NCBI GenBank assembly: GCA_902806565.1
Contig: CADCXA010000025.1
Span: forward strand, 310,001 to 374,000
Length of the DNA: 64,000 nt
Source of the DNA: Hypoxylon rubiginosum
Lineage: Eukaryota; Ascomycota; Sordariomycetes; Xylariales; Hypoxylaceae
Direction of reading: 5' to 3'
Under the pieces are notes generated by a model. The model saw nothing but the letters and a program-made list of their open reading frames with translations, had not been told where the DNA came from and ran no database searches. The position numbers and the translations under genes were made by a program. Within the stretch, counting starts at the first letter, position 1. Every line of letters begins with the position of its first letter. This document shows, in pieces, positions 54,922 through 64,000 of the stretch.

Positions 54922-55133
54922 ATGGCCGGCCGGGGCCGCCAGTAACACCGCTGTCGGAGGTTCCTCGTCCTCATGGCGAGGATGCGCCGGAAGAACTTGT
55001 TCGAGCCCGCCCGCCCGCCCGCCCGCGCCCCTTGGTAGAGGGGTTTCGAGGATTGGGCTGGCCGGCTGGGAAGGCCGGGCCTCGGACCTGACGGGTGCGG
55101 TTGGTGGGCCACCCCAGAGTATGCAGCGACTGT

Positions 55134-55829
55134 TCAGGGGGGCCCACCCGCTCCTAGATTCGCTCTCGAATCTTCCGCCGACTCCAGCTTAAGTGGCTGC
55201 TGGAGGCAGTCCCCCGCAGGGGAAAGGGTGTTGAACCGGCCCTTCGTGGTACCGGGTTTCTCCCCCTAATAAAAGTTGATTAGCTGGATGGTCATAAAGA
55301 TAATACCTTCTATTTATTGAAGGTATTTTAAGAAGATATTACTTACCTCAACTTGAGGTTGAGTGGCGGAGGCCGGGGCCCTGGGGGCCTTGGGAGCCCT
55401 GGGAGCCCTGGGAGCCCCAGCAGCCTCGCCGGACTCAGCAGACTCAGCGGCCTTGGGCTTCAGAGTGGCTAGAAAGATGTCCCGTAAGCTTATGTCTGGC
55501 CATGAGGCAAATTAAATTTAGATGTTTGAATATAGGAAATACTTACTTTTGCGCTTCTTGGCCGCAGCTTCGGAGGTAGGCTCCTCTGCTGCGCGCTTAG
55601 ATGCGCGAGTTGGCAAGACGCGGCGCAGCAGAGGAGCCTTTGGTAGCTGCGGGTGCGGCAGTGGAAGAGGGATCTTATGCTGCTGTTCCTTTTGCGGTTC
55701 GAGCCAGGATGTGGCCTTCCAGCCAGCCACAGCCAGCTCCCATTGGCTTGCGCCTGGGCCTGGCGCTGGTGCTGGTGCTGGTGCTCCTACTGGCCCCGGC
55801 GTTGCAGCGGAGGCCGGGGCCCCGACCAT
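55134..55829 (-). CDS. Basic Ala/Pro/Lys-rich small protein, three exons (family member)
   Basis: On the minus strand, exons 55829-55547, 55468-55347 and 55265-55134 join in phase (phase-1 and phase-0 introns of 78 and 81 nt, both with GTAAGT donors and TAG acceptors) to give 178 residues. The protein starts MVGAPASAATPGPVG, has PAPAPAPGPG and a bipartite nuclear-signal-like KRAAEEPTSEAAAKKRK. It continues TTLKPKAAESAESGEAAG with APRAPRAPKAPRAP repeats and ends GEKPGTTKGRFNTLSPAG...GAGGPP. Composition resembles histone H1 or HMGA-type chromatin proteins, but no domain is recognised. The second intron is homologous to the intron of the small gene at 57832-58073, and the last exons align (PGTTKGRFNTL against SGHTRFGAL), so the two are paralogues. 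The three consistent junctions argue for a real or recently lost gene. Confidence 0.5.
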
Positions 55830-55875
55830 GGCGGATTAGGTAGAAAGCCCCGACCATGGCGGATTAGGTAGAAAG
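55820..55875. repeat. 28-bp tandem duplication at the start codon
   Basis: Two perfect 28-bp units (55820-55847 and 55848-55875) each contain the ATG context CCGCCATGGTCGGGG on the minus strand. Because 28 is not a multiple of three, the two ATGs are in different frames. Confidence 0.95.
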
Positions 55876-55954
55876 CCCCGCCCCGGGTAGGAATTAACGC
55901 CTTTGCTGCTGCTACCTTTGCGGTTCGAGCTGGGTTCGATAGAAGCGCCACGTC

Positions 55955-56178
55955 CTAACGAGTGAGTTTGGGTGGTATGCTTAAGCATGCTAGAAAGTGG
56001 ACTCCCTTGTGGAATTGTTGTTGAAGTGGGCGGGCCACCGCCGTCTGCCAGCGCTGGCTATTGGAGATAGGGGTTAGCATCCACAGGTACGTTCATTCGT
56101 GAAACATGAAGTCGGGGAAAGAGGAACAGAGGAAGAGACTTACGAGACGGCCGCGTCCTTCGTGGTGGTGTAACCCAT
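55955..56178 (-). CDS. Possible small two-exon gene, frame uncertain
   Basis: On the minus strand an ATG at 56178 gives MGYTTTKDAAVS, then a GTAAGT donor and a TAG acceptor with a good branch-like GCTAAC. Splicing 56178-56144 to 56057-55955 gives 45 residues. A different frame of the second exon (PALADGGGPPTSTTIPQGSP... to about 55860) is longer and also protein-like, so the model is not settled. Part of that longer frame (SNRKGSSSK, from GCTGCTGC...GCGGTTCGAGC) is repeated in the 55134-55829 gene. Confidence 0.28.
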
Positions 56179-56446
56179 CGTATTTACCGTGCCGGCGAGA
56201 ACGTCCTAAGAGACTCTGACGGTGTTGGGCCTAGACGCGTGGCCTTGCGAGTGAATGAACCTCGCGGGCAGGAGCCTAGCGAGGAGCAGGCCACGCCCCG
56301 CGGCGTAGTTGGTGCTGGATAGGGCCAGCCCGCGGCAGGGCATTGGTTCGGGGTCGCTCTTGCCCTGTCTCACTGGCCGGGGTCTGACCGGCAGGATGGT
56401 GCTAGTGCATCGACCGTGCTCGCCGTGTGCTATAAGAACAGGAAGG

Positions 56447-56840
56447 TCAGCACGGGGTTTTCGAGAACTTGCTAATCAAAAAGGGGATTCCGATTGCGAT
56501 TTCACTCACTTTCGCGGGACATGACGGGCTGGACGTGGGGGCGTCGGCCACGCCGACTTCCCTTGGGCGATGGTTCGTGTCTATGGCGGAGGCTCCTAGA
56601 ACTATAGGAAGCTGTTGTGCGTCGACTTCGCGCGGATGGGGCCGCCACGCACGCGCGGTGTTGAGCATGGCCTGGGGCTCAGCACCGTCGCGGAGAGCTG
56701 GGGGCCCAACTCGTGCTTCGGTCGCGGCCATCCATGTTCGAGCCCGGTCACGGCTGCTGTTGGTTAAAGTAGAAGTATCTTGTGCGTCGAGTTCGCTGCG
56801 GATTGGTCGGAGTTGTCCCGTCTGCAGCAGGAGCGGGGTC
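56447..56840 (-). pseudogene. Family copies B and C: two SE(L/V)DAQ units in one open frame
   Basis: A minus-strand frame without ATG at its beginning reads IRSELDAQDTSTLTNSS, then TEARVGPPALRDGAEPQAML, then HPREVDAQQLPIVLGASAID, and reaches a GTGAGT donor near 56515. The intron that follows (to a CTTATAG near 56431) matches the copy A intron in several stretches (CGCAATCRGAATCC; GCTGACCTTCCTGTTC against GCTAACCTTTCTTGTTC). Two related units in one frame point to internal duplication. No start exon is identified, so it is a fragment or an internal exon. Confidence 0.35.
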
Positions 56841-56918
56841 TTGACTGGGCACCTGGTCAGCTAAGAGAGGTTGACTAACAGAGGATATAAGATATTTATG
56901 CCTGGGCTTACCTGGAGC

Positions 56919-57460
56919 CTAGATCTGCTGGTACGCGTCCTTGTAGTAGTCGTGTAGGCGGCTGGCCACGACCCCGTCCCAGTTACAGCCGGGCCAGCAG
57001 CACACGGCATCGCCATAGTATTCGTCTGCCTCTATCGTGTGATAGAGGGGTGAGGCGCCAGCACCCCAGTCCTTATCCAACAGGTACTTTACTGCGTCTC
57101 TCAAGTTATTTCTTGCAGCTACGTGCAAGACCGTCGGAGCCTGGTGGCTGTGTGCCGATAGGTCCTCCTAGAATGGCCCGACCGGACACCTAAGGGCAGT
57201 ATTTCAGCTGATTCGTGGAAGCGACAGTCGTAGCAGTGGGGTCCGTAGTTGCCCGGTCAGCAGCACGTCATGCCGTGTTTGTTACGGCGGTGTGTGTCTC
57301 TTTCGCCCTTGGTCTTGGAGACATGACCGAAGCTCATGCACAGGAATCGCCGAGCGGGTCGGACGGTATCATGGCCATCTTGGTGCGTCGACTTCGCTCG
57401 GAATTCGGCCCTGGTGCTCAGCATGGGCGTCGTTCACGGCTCAAGTGAGTATATTGCGCG
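56919..57460 (-). pseudogene. C2H2/ankyrin-like gene remnant with SEVDAP unit (copy D)
   Basis: On the minus strand 57167-56919 is an 82-residue terminal exon after a TCTAG acceptor. It contains an ankyrin-like helix pair, VLHVAARNNLRDAVKYLLDK, then SPLYHTIEADEYYGDAVCCW and CNWDGVVASRLHDYYKDAY before the stop. Upstream, about 57400-57260, another frame reads FLCMSFGHVSKTKGERDTH and RRNKHGM, which looks like a degenerate C2H2 finger (second pair H...H kept). A stop and a frame change separate it from the ankyrin part, and no normal-length intron bridges them. The SEVDA motif stands at about 57380-57402. A broken zinc-finger/ankyrin gene is the simplest reading. Confidence 0.4.
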
Positions 57461-57831
57461 GTGATGCTTTGAAGTTCAGCTGTCTGCGAGTTGCCATTAT
57501 ATGTGAGTAAGTTTCTAGTACTGAACAATGAGAGAAGAGTTCTTACTGCTGATAGCTTGATAGACATAACGATGCCTATCTTCAGGCATCGCGACCCCTC
57601 TATCTGAGGTACTTGGGCCACGTGTTGTGAGAGTGAAGTAGTTTTTGTTTCTAGGAAAATATGACCTACCCTGGCTGGGAGACTCCATGGTGGTTAAGGT
57701 GGGATGTGATAGTTAGTGTTGTGAGATGTTAGTGAGGTAGGATGTGATAGTGTTGCAAGATGTTGTTAGTGAAAGGTAGATGAGCCCGCGCTTCCTCGTC
57801 TTCTTGTTGCCTTCTTCAACAAGTGCTAGCT

Positions 57832-58073
57832 TCAAAGCCTGGAAGGGTGAAGGGCACCGAACCGAGTGTGTCCGGAGTCGTCCTATTAGGAAGTTGGTTA
57901 GCTAGATGGTTGTAAAAGGTTGAAGGTGATTCCAAGAAGATGTTACTTACAACTTTGCGGCACCATCCGGTGACGGTGAGCTGAGGTTCGCCACCGCCAC
58001 CAGCCTTCGGTCGGTTGGTGCGTTTGTTCCTCTCCTCGGGCAAGCCACGAGAGGTGGTCTTGTGTCGACCCAT
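57832..58073 (-). CDS. Small basic protein, two exons (family member)
   Basis: On the minus strand, exon 1 (58073-57951) and exon 2 (57882-57832) are joined by a 68-nt phase-0 intron with GTAAGT donor and AATAG acceptor, giving 57 residues. It starts MGRHKTTSRGLPEERNKRTN, continues RPKAGGGGEPQLTVTGWCRKV and ends DDSGHTRFGALHPSRL. The intron matches the second intron of the 55134-55829 gene (GTAAGTAA.ATCTTCTT and ACCATC.AGCTAA), and the exons around it align weakly, so they are paralogues. The product is strongly basic; no domain is recognised. The upstream minus-strand sequence (copy E of the SELDA motif at 58193-58213) is open for another 180 bp. Confidence 0.42.
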
Positions 58074-58536
58074 GATTCGAGGTAGTGGGAGTGACTTCAG
58101 AAGAGAGGGTAGATTAAGCCTCAAAAGAGGCTGGTGATTGGTTAGCTTGCAATGGTATAAGGCTGACCTATCAATGAACATACTGAAGGTTGTGTGCGTC
58201 AAGTTCACTGCGGTTGCTGCTGCAAGAATACCGCCATCTCGCTCTATATTCTCCAAAGAGACATAGTGTTGTCAATGGCGTTGGCTACTGGCAAGTTAGC
58301 ATCGAGGGTGGCACTTGATCGAGTCTGCTTCGAGTCGAAGACAAACTCTTAAAGCTTGTTGAAGTTTCTGTACCTTTTTCAAGACTGTCTTAGTATAGAC
58401 AGGACTTATGGTTGTTTAGGGATGGTAGTGTATATAAGTTATGCTTGAATGTCTGCTTGAAGCAAGGCGTTTAGACAGGGAGTAGGCAGGAGTAGATTAG
58501 ATGGTGATGAAGGATTGATGATGACCTATGTATCCA
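58074..58536. other. Upstream flank of the small basic gene, with motif copy E
   Basis: On the minus strand it carries RSELDAH (58193-58213) followed soon by a stop in that frame. Otherwise no gene is seen. Confidence 0.4.
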
Positions 58537-58625
58537 TAGAGGATAGAGTATGGATAGAGGGAGGATAGAGGAAGGATAGAAGATGGATAGAGGAAGGATA
58601 GAAGATGGATAGAGGATGGAGGAAG
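58537..58625. repeat. Minisatellite, about 22-bp unit (ATGGATAGAGGAAGGATAGA)
   Basis: About four units of GGATAGA-containing sequence alternate GGATAGAGGAA and GGATAGAAGAT. Confidence 0.9.
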
Positions 58626-58785
58626 AATGGTGTTTGATGGTATGGGATGAACCAACCAAGGAGATACTAATAGCGATGATAGGAATCGAAGCTATCCTCC
58701 TGGATATACCAGCTTGAGATGGGAGTGTGATGTATTGTGCTGGTGCAGTATGATATAAGGTGATGTGATGATGGGGTGCAGTGTT

Positions 58786-58818
58786 GGTTGTGTTGTGTTG
58801 TGTTGTGTTGTGTTGTGT
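58786..58818. repeat. Pentanucleotide microsatellite (TTGTG)n
   Basis: About six perfect TTGTG units. Confidence 0.95.
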
Positions 58819-59294
58819 GTGGGAAAAGAAAAGAAAGGAAAGAGTGTGCGATCGAATATTTATGTCAGGTTATATGCCCGCTAAAGGAGGGCGGTAAGAC
58901 ATACAGTTTCGCCCAAGGACGCGGTTGCTTCGCTAAGAGACAGGGCGCCCTGGCCTTGTTAGGGGGCAAGTTGTACTATGCGTCTCCCCGCAACGGCGGC
59001 AACCGAATAACACAATGGTAGAATCACGTAGAAATTTCGATGTACTACTGCAATAGGTACCTTAATTCACTAGCAGCGTCTCGCTAACTATGCTAATGGC
59101 GTGAGGTAGGTGGACTACATAAATTACCTGCATGTAGTACTGAATTTTCCTGCACGTACCAGAGCTGTTGATTCGAATAACCGCTCTTGCCCTCCCATTT
59201 TGATACCTGAAGTTTCACAAGGGCATGTAATAAACCCAGTGAGTACCGATTATTAGCGGTGTCCAAGCCCAAAGGATTATTTCCAGGTCATTTT

Positions 59295-59570
59295 TTATTT
59301 ATTACAACTGGGACCGACCTCGCAACATACCTCGCAACGTAACTCGCAAACTAACAGTGCTGAACATACCTCGCAATATACCTCGCAACATACCTCGCAA
59401 TACACCTCGCAACATACCTCGCAATACACCTCGCTAATACCTCGTAACATACCTCGCAAAGGCAAACCTCGCAACATACCTCGCAAAGATAAACCTCGAA
59501 ATATACCTCGCAATATACCTCGCAATATCTCAAACAACCCTTGTGTCCACAACAGTAGAGCCTTTCCCAT
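59295..59570 (-). other. Open frame through the 12-bp array (Cys-Glu-Val repeats), coding status unknown
   Basis: An ATG at 59570 opens 91 residues: MGKALLLWTQGLFEILRGIL, then RGMLRG-type repeats, then CEVYCEVCCEVYCEVC repeats and a short end. The 12-bp period keeps all frames open, so this may be chance. The change from RG-repeats to CEV-repeats reflects a register shift within the array. Confidence 0.25.
59317..59530. repeat. 12-bp minisatellite (ACCTCGCAAYAT), about 17 units
   Basis: Units ACCTCGCAACAT and ACCTCGCAATAT/ACAC follow one another with a few 11-13 bp variants over 210 bp. Confidence 0.95.
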
Positions 59571-61804
59571 TGCAATGATGCTTTCAGCGCCATAGTCTTC
59601 AGGGCTTTAACCCCTTCGATGGGAGCTAGCAGCGTTGGCCCGAATAGCAAGCAGCGTTAATATGGATAAAGGGGCTGGTTTCAGAGAACAGAAGAGCTCA
59701 GTCCCCAGGGACATAAGCACGCAGCCCTTTCTAGTTATGTTTACAGCACCTTGCACGGAACTTCGCTTCGGTGTCTTTGGGTTCTGCGCCATAGCAGATG
59801 TTAACCCCATTGCCCCTTTTTGGATCCCTGAGATGGCTCTAGTATATTTAGTTCACATCCTTACTTCTGCCCTATCCACACCCTGTAACTGATTATCTGT
59901 ATTCTACCTAGCTGCACCCCCATATTAAGCCTATTGACATGCATTGTTGTCTATTAAACGCTCTTCGCTACCCCTATATTATATAACTTCACGTCAGTCA
60001 AGCGCCCCCTTAACAGCGACATGTTGTGGTGATACAAGAAGGGAGGACGTGTAACTTCTCCCGCAATGGTAATTCGAATATTCTCTAGTAGGATAACTAT
60101 GCGCTAGTCTTGATAGGGGCAACATGAAGAAACAAGGGGGGAAGGTGACGTTAGTGAGTCACCAAAATAAACTTCGCTGCCAGAAATCGAAGGGGGTAGT
60201 TACAGTGGATTACTTAGAATTTCATTACATATGACACAAGTAAGTACACCCTGTTCTGGGTATCAAGTTTGTCGAGGCAGTTAAGCTGGTCTAGGTTGTT
60301 TGCCTTGGTAGGTACTTGCTCTCCCACTGTGCAACTTCAGCCCAGTAGTTGCTGAAGGCCAACACCCAGAGCTAGCAAGAAATATCCACCCCACTGGTAT
60401 TGTTGGAAGGCATTCGGGTGTTGTGTTAGTTTGTGAAGTGGAATCAAATTCCATCTGCTTTCATCTATGTACCGAATTCGCCCCCTACCGTCTCCTCTGA
60501 TTCTATCTTGCTCTATTCCTCTCTACATGTAGTTACTCCTCGTATCCCCTTTGTTATTAGTGCCTTTTATACTTTAATGCGTAAAAGTTCCCGTACAGAG
60601 TGGCATTCATCAATGAAGGATCAGCTTGTAACCATCTGACGACGACTCTCTGCTCTGGATGCGAATGTTGGAACTGGTGTGCCTGAGCATTGGATTATAG
60701 AACTGATATTGAAGTTATCTTACATCTCAAGGGGCAGCAGTTGGAGTCTGGAAGTGGCCAGCTATCTGAATTACGGCATAGATTGAAGTAGACAAGCGGG
60801 AATGAATTAGATTTCGTGATAATGTTTCTTGTTTTCACAGCAAGCCGGGCCCTACTATTAGGTTGAAAGACTACATAGGCAAAACTAGTATTCCAGGCGC
60901 ATATGAGTCTACTGACTCTTCGTAGATCATTTCCCTCCTCGGACTATGTCGTTGCGGAAAGGAATGATAGGATAGTGTCGGGTCGCGGAAAAGCTTGTAC
61001 CGGGCTCTTCAAGATCGGACAGGGTTTCTTTAGTCGGGACAGTTAGCCGAAAGCCTTGTAGGTAGCATCAAGGCATACGGCAGTGCTCTGCAACTAGCTA
61101 TGCCGTACTTAGACGCCAACCGCTCCATAGAATGGAGGACTAGATGATAAGGTTACAAATCAGGGCATTCCTATTCGTGGAAACTTTGCTTGGCTACTCC
61201 ATATCATCCAACTTCGTGTTATAAAAGGTGTAGGGATCGCAGAGTTGTATATCAAGTTCGATTCTTAATTAGGAAGTTCGTAATTACAGGCAAGGACCAC
61301 ACCTCCTCTTCCAGCTTCACGTGTTAATAAGTCTTCCGAAGCTGGTTTAGTCAGCGTCGCTTATGATGATTCTGATAGCGCTCGCGTAGTATCGCTACGG
61401 CGGCTGTGTCCGATGTGTTGACTTTCACGAACGCACGCTCGATTGACTCGTTCATGGCCCGTCCATGGCCGGGAGGATGAGTTCGATGGGGTAGCAGGGG
61501 GTGATCTGGCGAGAGGGGTAGGGAGCACGCATGGGGATGTTATCATTATCATCCGCACCAGTCAGTTGGCCGGCTGAATACTGTTTATCGCACCCCCCAC
61601 GCGCTTCTTGCTTATGGTATAAAGATGCTTAAGGCGCTATAGGTTCCAGAAGTGCTAAAATGACTAACGTGGAGTGCTGTATCGTTCTCGCGATACCTGA
61701 AATTCTACCCGGCTTAAAGATTAAGGATAACAGGTATGCTTGGGCCCTCTGCTTGAAGCGAATGTACCTATTGACACTATTGTGTAGACGACAAATATCC
61801 TTCC
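59531..61804. other. Intergenic, possible old mobile-element debris
   Basis: Several medium frames (59635-59892 and 60433-60639 plus, 59607-59810 minus) have no start context, domain or splice logic that I can support. The low coding quality next to minisatellites could reflect an eroded transposon, but no terminal repeat or reverse-transcriptase motif was found. The last 150 bp are the probable promoter of the GH127 gene. Confidence 0.4.
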
Positions 61805-64000
61805 ATGGCCTGGTTCAACGATATTTCTTCTAGCCCGCGCCGGCTGCTACGGGCCTTCGCGGTGGGGGCCGCCGTAATTGTCGGCAGTGGCGCTGTCACA
61901 GGAGTCCTAGCAGACCTTGGTCCAGGGGGTACAGCGCCGGTGCGACCGTTCCGCCTTGATCAGGTGCGGCTTGGCGACGGCTTACTACAGGAGAAGCGAG
62001 ACCGGATTAAGGGCTTTTTGCGGGAATACGATGCACGGAAATTTCTGGTTCTTTTTAACAATCAGGCCGGCCGGTCTAACCCGACGGGTGTTTCTCCTCC
62101 GGGAGGATGGGAGGATGGCGGGCTACTCAGTGGACACTGGACAGGTCACTTTATGACAGCTCTTTCACAAGCATACGCCGATCAGGGCGAGGAGTTTTTC
62201 AAAACGAAGCTCGACTGGATGGTCACCGAATTGGCAGCCTGTCAGGAAGCGATCACGGCTCGAATGGACGGCGAGGTGGACAGCTCCAGCTCCAGTGCCG
62301 CCAACTGGATCCCTACGCACGCCGGCTACCTAGGCGCGCTCCCAGAGGACACGGTACTGAGGCTCGGCCCGCCGCGCTGGGCGGTGTATGGAAGTAGTCT
62401 TGACAATAATACCTGGGCGCCGTGGTATACACAGCACAAGATTATGCGAGGATTGTTGGATGCGTACTACAACACTAATAACACACAGGCTTACGACGTC
62501 GTGGTGAAGATGGCTGATTGGGCGTACCTCGCGCTGACCATCGGTGATAAGAACCATCCTGGGTACACCGGAAATCTGACCCGGGAGGACCTCAACTACA
62601 TGTGGGACCTGTACATTGGCGGCGAGTTTGGTGGGGCTAACGAGGTGTTCCCGGAAATCTATCAGTTAACAGGTGATGCCAAGCATCTGGAAACTGCCAA
62701 AGCCTTCGATAATCGCGAGTCGCTGTTCGGCGCGGCCGTGGAGGACCGAGACATCCTAGTTGTAGCACCGGACAAGATACCGGGCCGTCGCCGCCCAGTG
62801 CGACTTCATGCCAACACGCATGTTCCCCAGTTTATTGGTTACCTGAGGGTTTACGAGCTCAGCGGGGAGCAGGAGTACTTTGAAGCAGCGAAGAACTTCT
62901 ACGGCTGGGTGGTGCCGCACCGTGGGTTCGCGAACGGCGGCACTAGCGGCAACTATCCGGGATCCACGAACAACGTCGAGCTGTTCCAGAACCGAGACAA
63001 CATCGCCAACGCCATTGCCCAGGACGGTTCAGAGACATGCACGACGTACAACTTGCTCAAGCTGGCTCGGAACTTGTTCCTGCACGAGCATAATGCGACG
63101 TACATGGACAACTACGAGCGCGGCCTGTTCAACCAGATCGCGGCGTCGCGCGCGGATTCGGACAGCGAAGACGACCCGCTTCTCACATACTTCCAGCCGC
63201 TCAGCCCGGGATCCAACCGGGACTACGGTAACACGGGAACTTGCTGTGGTGGTACCGGGCAGGAGAGCCACACTAAGTACCAAGAGACTGTCTACTTGCG
63301 CTCGGCTGACGAATCTACACTTTACGTCAACTTGTTCATTCCATCTACGCTAAACTGGGAGGATAAGGGCTTTGTAATTGAACAGGAGACAACGTTCCCG
63401 CGTGGAGACACGACCAAGTTCACCATCACCGGGGAGGGTCCCCTGGATATTAAACTGCGCGTGCCGGCCTGGATTCGCAAAGGCTTCCAAGTTACTGTCA
63501 ATGGAGAAGCGCTGTCCGGCGAGGAGGCGCAGCCTGGTACATACCTGACCCTAAGCCGGACCTGGCAGATAGGCGATGTGATCGAAGTGCAAATGCCATT
63601 CAGCATCCGGATCGAGCGCACTCTTGACCGGCCGGACACCCAGGCCATCATGTGGGGGCCTGTGCTACTGCAGCTCCTAGGCAGCCCGAGCGGCGGCAGC
63701 GGCAGCTACTGGGAGCTGTCGCTCTACCAATACCTCAAGCTAGACGGCGACTACTCGTCAGCAGCAATCACGCAGACGGGAGCCACGGCATCCGGCGACC
63801 CGCTCTTCACGACCGCCGACGGCGATCTGACGGCGCGTCCGTACTACGTCGGCGACGCGCAGCCCGTGTCGTCGTACTTCCGGCGCGCGGAGCCGTCCGT
63901 CGTGTTCGGCGCGCTGGACACGGGCGTGGCGAACCGGAAGCGCGACGACGGGCTGCCGCGCTACGACGTCCCCGTCGCGGGGACCACGTCGCCGGGAACC
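61805..64000 (+). CDS. GH127-family beta-L-arabinofuranosidase-like glycoside hydrolase, 3' end outside window
   Basis: The frame starting at ATG 61805 is open for 732 codons to the last base, without introns. The N-terminus MAWFNDISSSPRRLLRAF then AVGAAVIVGSGAVTGVLA is a signal peptide or signal anchor. The GH127 (formerly DUF1680) fold follows: PFRLDQVRLGDGLLQEKRD, GWEDGGLLSGHWTGHFMTAL, WAPWYTQHKIMRGLLDAY, FGGANEVFPEIYQLTGD and ANTHVPQFIGYLRVYEL. The zinc-thiolate active site is intact: SETC (E410, C412) and GTCCGGTGQESH (C480, C481). In the bacterial enzyme HypBA1 the first Cys of the CC pair is the nucleophile and the Glu and three Cys bind zinc. A beta-sandwich region begins near residue 500. 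It probably trims arabinose from plant polymers or glycoproteins outside the cell. Confidence 0.92.
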   Translation, partial: MAWFNDISSSPRRLLRAFAVGAAVIVGSGAVTGVLADLGPGGTAPVRPFRLDQVRLGDGLLQEKRDRIKGFLREYDARKFLVLFNNQAGRSNPTGVSPPGGWEDGGLLSGHWTGHFMTALSQAYADQGEEFFKTKLDWMVTELAACQEAITARMDGEVDSSSSSAANWIPTHAGYLGALPEDTVLRLGPPRWAVYGSSLDNNTWAPWYTQHKIMRGLLDAYYNTNNTQAYDVVVKMADWAYLALTIGDKNHPGYTGNLTREDLNYMWDLYIGGEFGGANEVFPEIYQLTGDAKHLETAKAFDNRESLFGAAVEDRDILVVAPDKIPGRRRPVRLHANTHVPQFIGYLRVYELSGEQEYFEAAKNFYGWVVPHRGFANGGTSGNYPGSTNNVELFQNRDNIANAIAQDGSETCTTYNLLKLARNLFLHEHNATYMDNYERGLFNQIAASRADSDSEDDPLLTYFQPLSPGSNRDYGNTGTCCGGTGQESHTKYQETVYLRSADESTLYVNLFIPSTLNWEDKGFVIEQETTFPRGDTTKFTITGEGPLDIKLRVPAWIRKGFQVTVNGEALSGEEAQPGTYLTLSRTWQIGDVIEVQMPFSIRIERTLDRPDTQAIMWGPVLLQLLGSPSGGSGSYWELSLYQYLKLDGDYSSAAITQTGATASGDPLFTTADGDLTARPYYVGDAQPVSSYFRRAEPSVVFGALDTGVANRKRDDGLPRYDVPVAGTTSPGT

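Noticed and set aside
59531..61804. LTR retrotransposon
   Set aside because: No matching direct terminal repeats, primer-binding site or reverse-transcriptase motif could be found by eye, so no element is called.

Overview
The window is nuclear DNA of a filamentous ascomycete (Pezizomycotina). Most spliced genes have short introns (about 60-130 nt, GT...AG), the intergenic DNA is long, and the gene set is typically fungal: a non-reducing polyketide synthase, a Zn2Cys6 regulator, a C2H2/fungal_trans regulator, an AA1-like secreted protein and a Vam7-type SNARE. A Sordariomycete is likely, but the exact taxon is inference. Exon boundaries were worked out by hand from splice consensus, reading phase and protein continuity.

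Left part (1-31 kb) is gene-rich. It opens inside a non-reducing PKS (C-methyltransferase and reductive-release domains visible). An EB1 microtubule plus-end protein, a small chromodomain protein, a membrane-anchored SRPK-like kinase, a cytochrome P450 and a three-exon MARVEL-type tetraspan protein follow. Next come a secreted beta-propeller protein resembling fungal saponin hydrolases with a Zn2Cys6 regulator next to it, a CHORD-like Cys/His protein, Vam7, a secreted AA1-like protein, two uncharacterised proteins and a lactonase-type propeller protein. The PKS and P450 are separated by housekeeping genes, so one shared cluster is not shown by this window.

Middle part (31-48 kb) is almost gene-free. 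It holds a region with three copies of a 23-bp module, two of them preceded by strong hairpins, near small C2H2-like ORFs (33.6-35.1 kb). An intron-containing tRNA-Pro(UGG) gene lies at 36 kb. The rest is a 12-kb desert with microsatellites, short tandem repeats, a G-tract cluster and an over-represented 10-bp palindrome. A large C2H2 transcription factor (48.1-51.9 kb, three exons) ends the desert.

Right part: 54.5-58.3 kb is GC-rich and carries what looks like a decaying minus-strand family of small multi-exon genes. Shared introns and a five-times repeated coding motif (S/R-E-L/V-D-A) tie the copies together. A C2H2/ankyrin-like remnant sits among them. Minisatellites follow at 58.5-59.5 kb, including a 12-bp array that reads as Cys-Glu-Val repeats. 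The window closes in a GH127-type beta-L-arabinofuranosidase gene that is still open at the last base.
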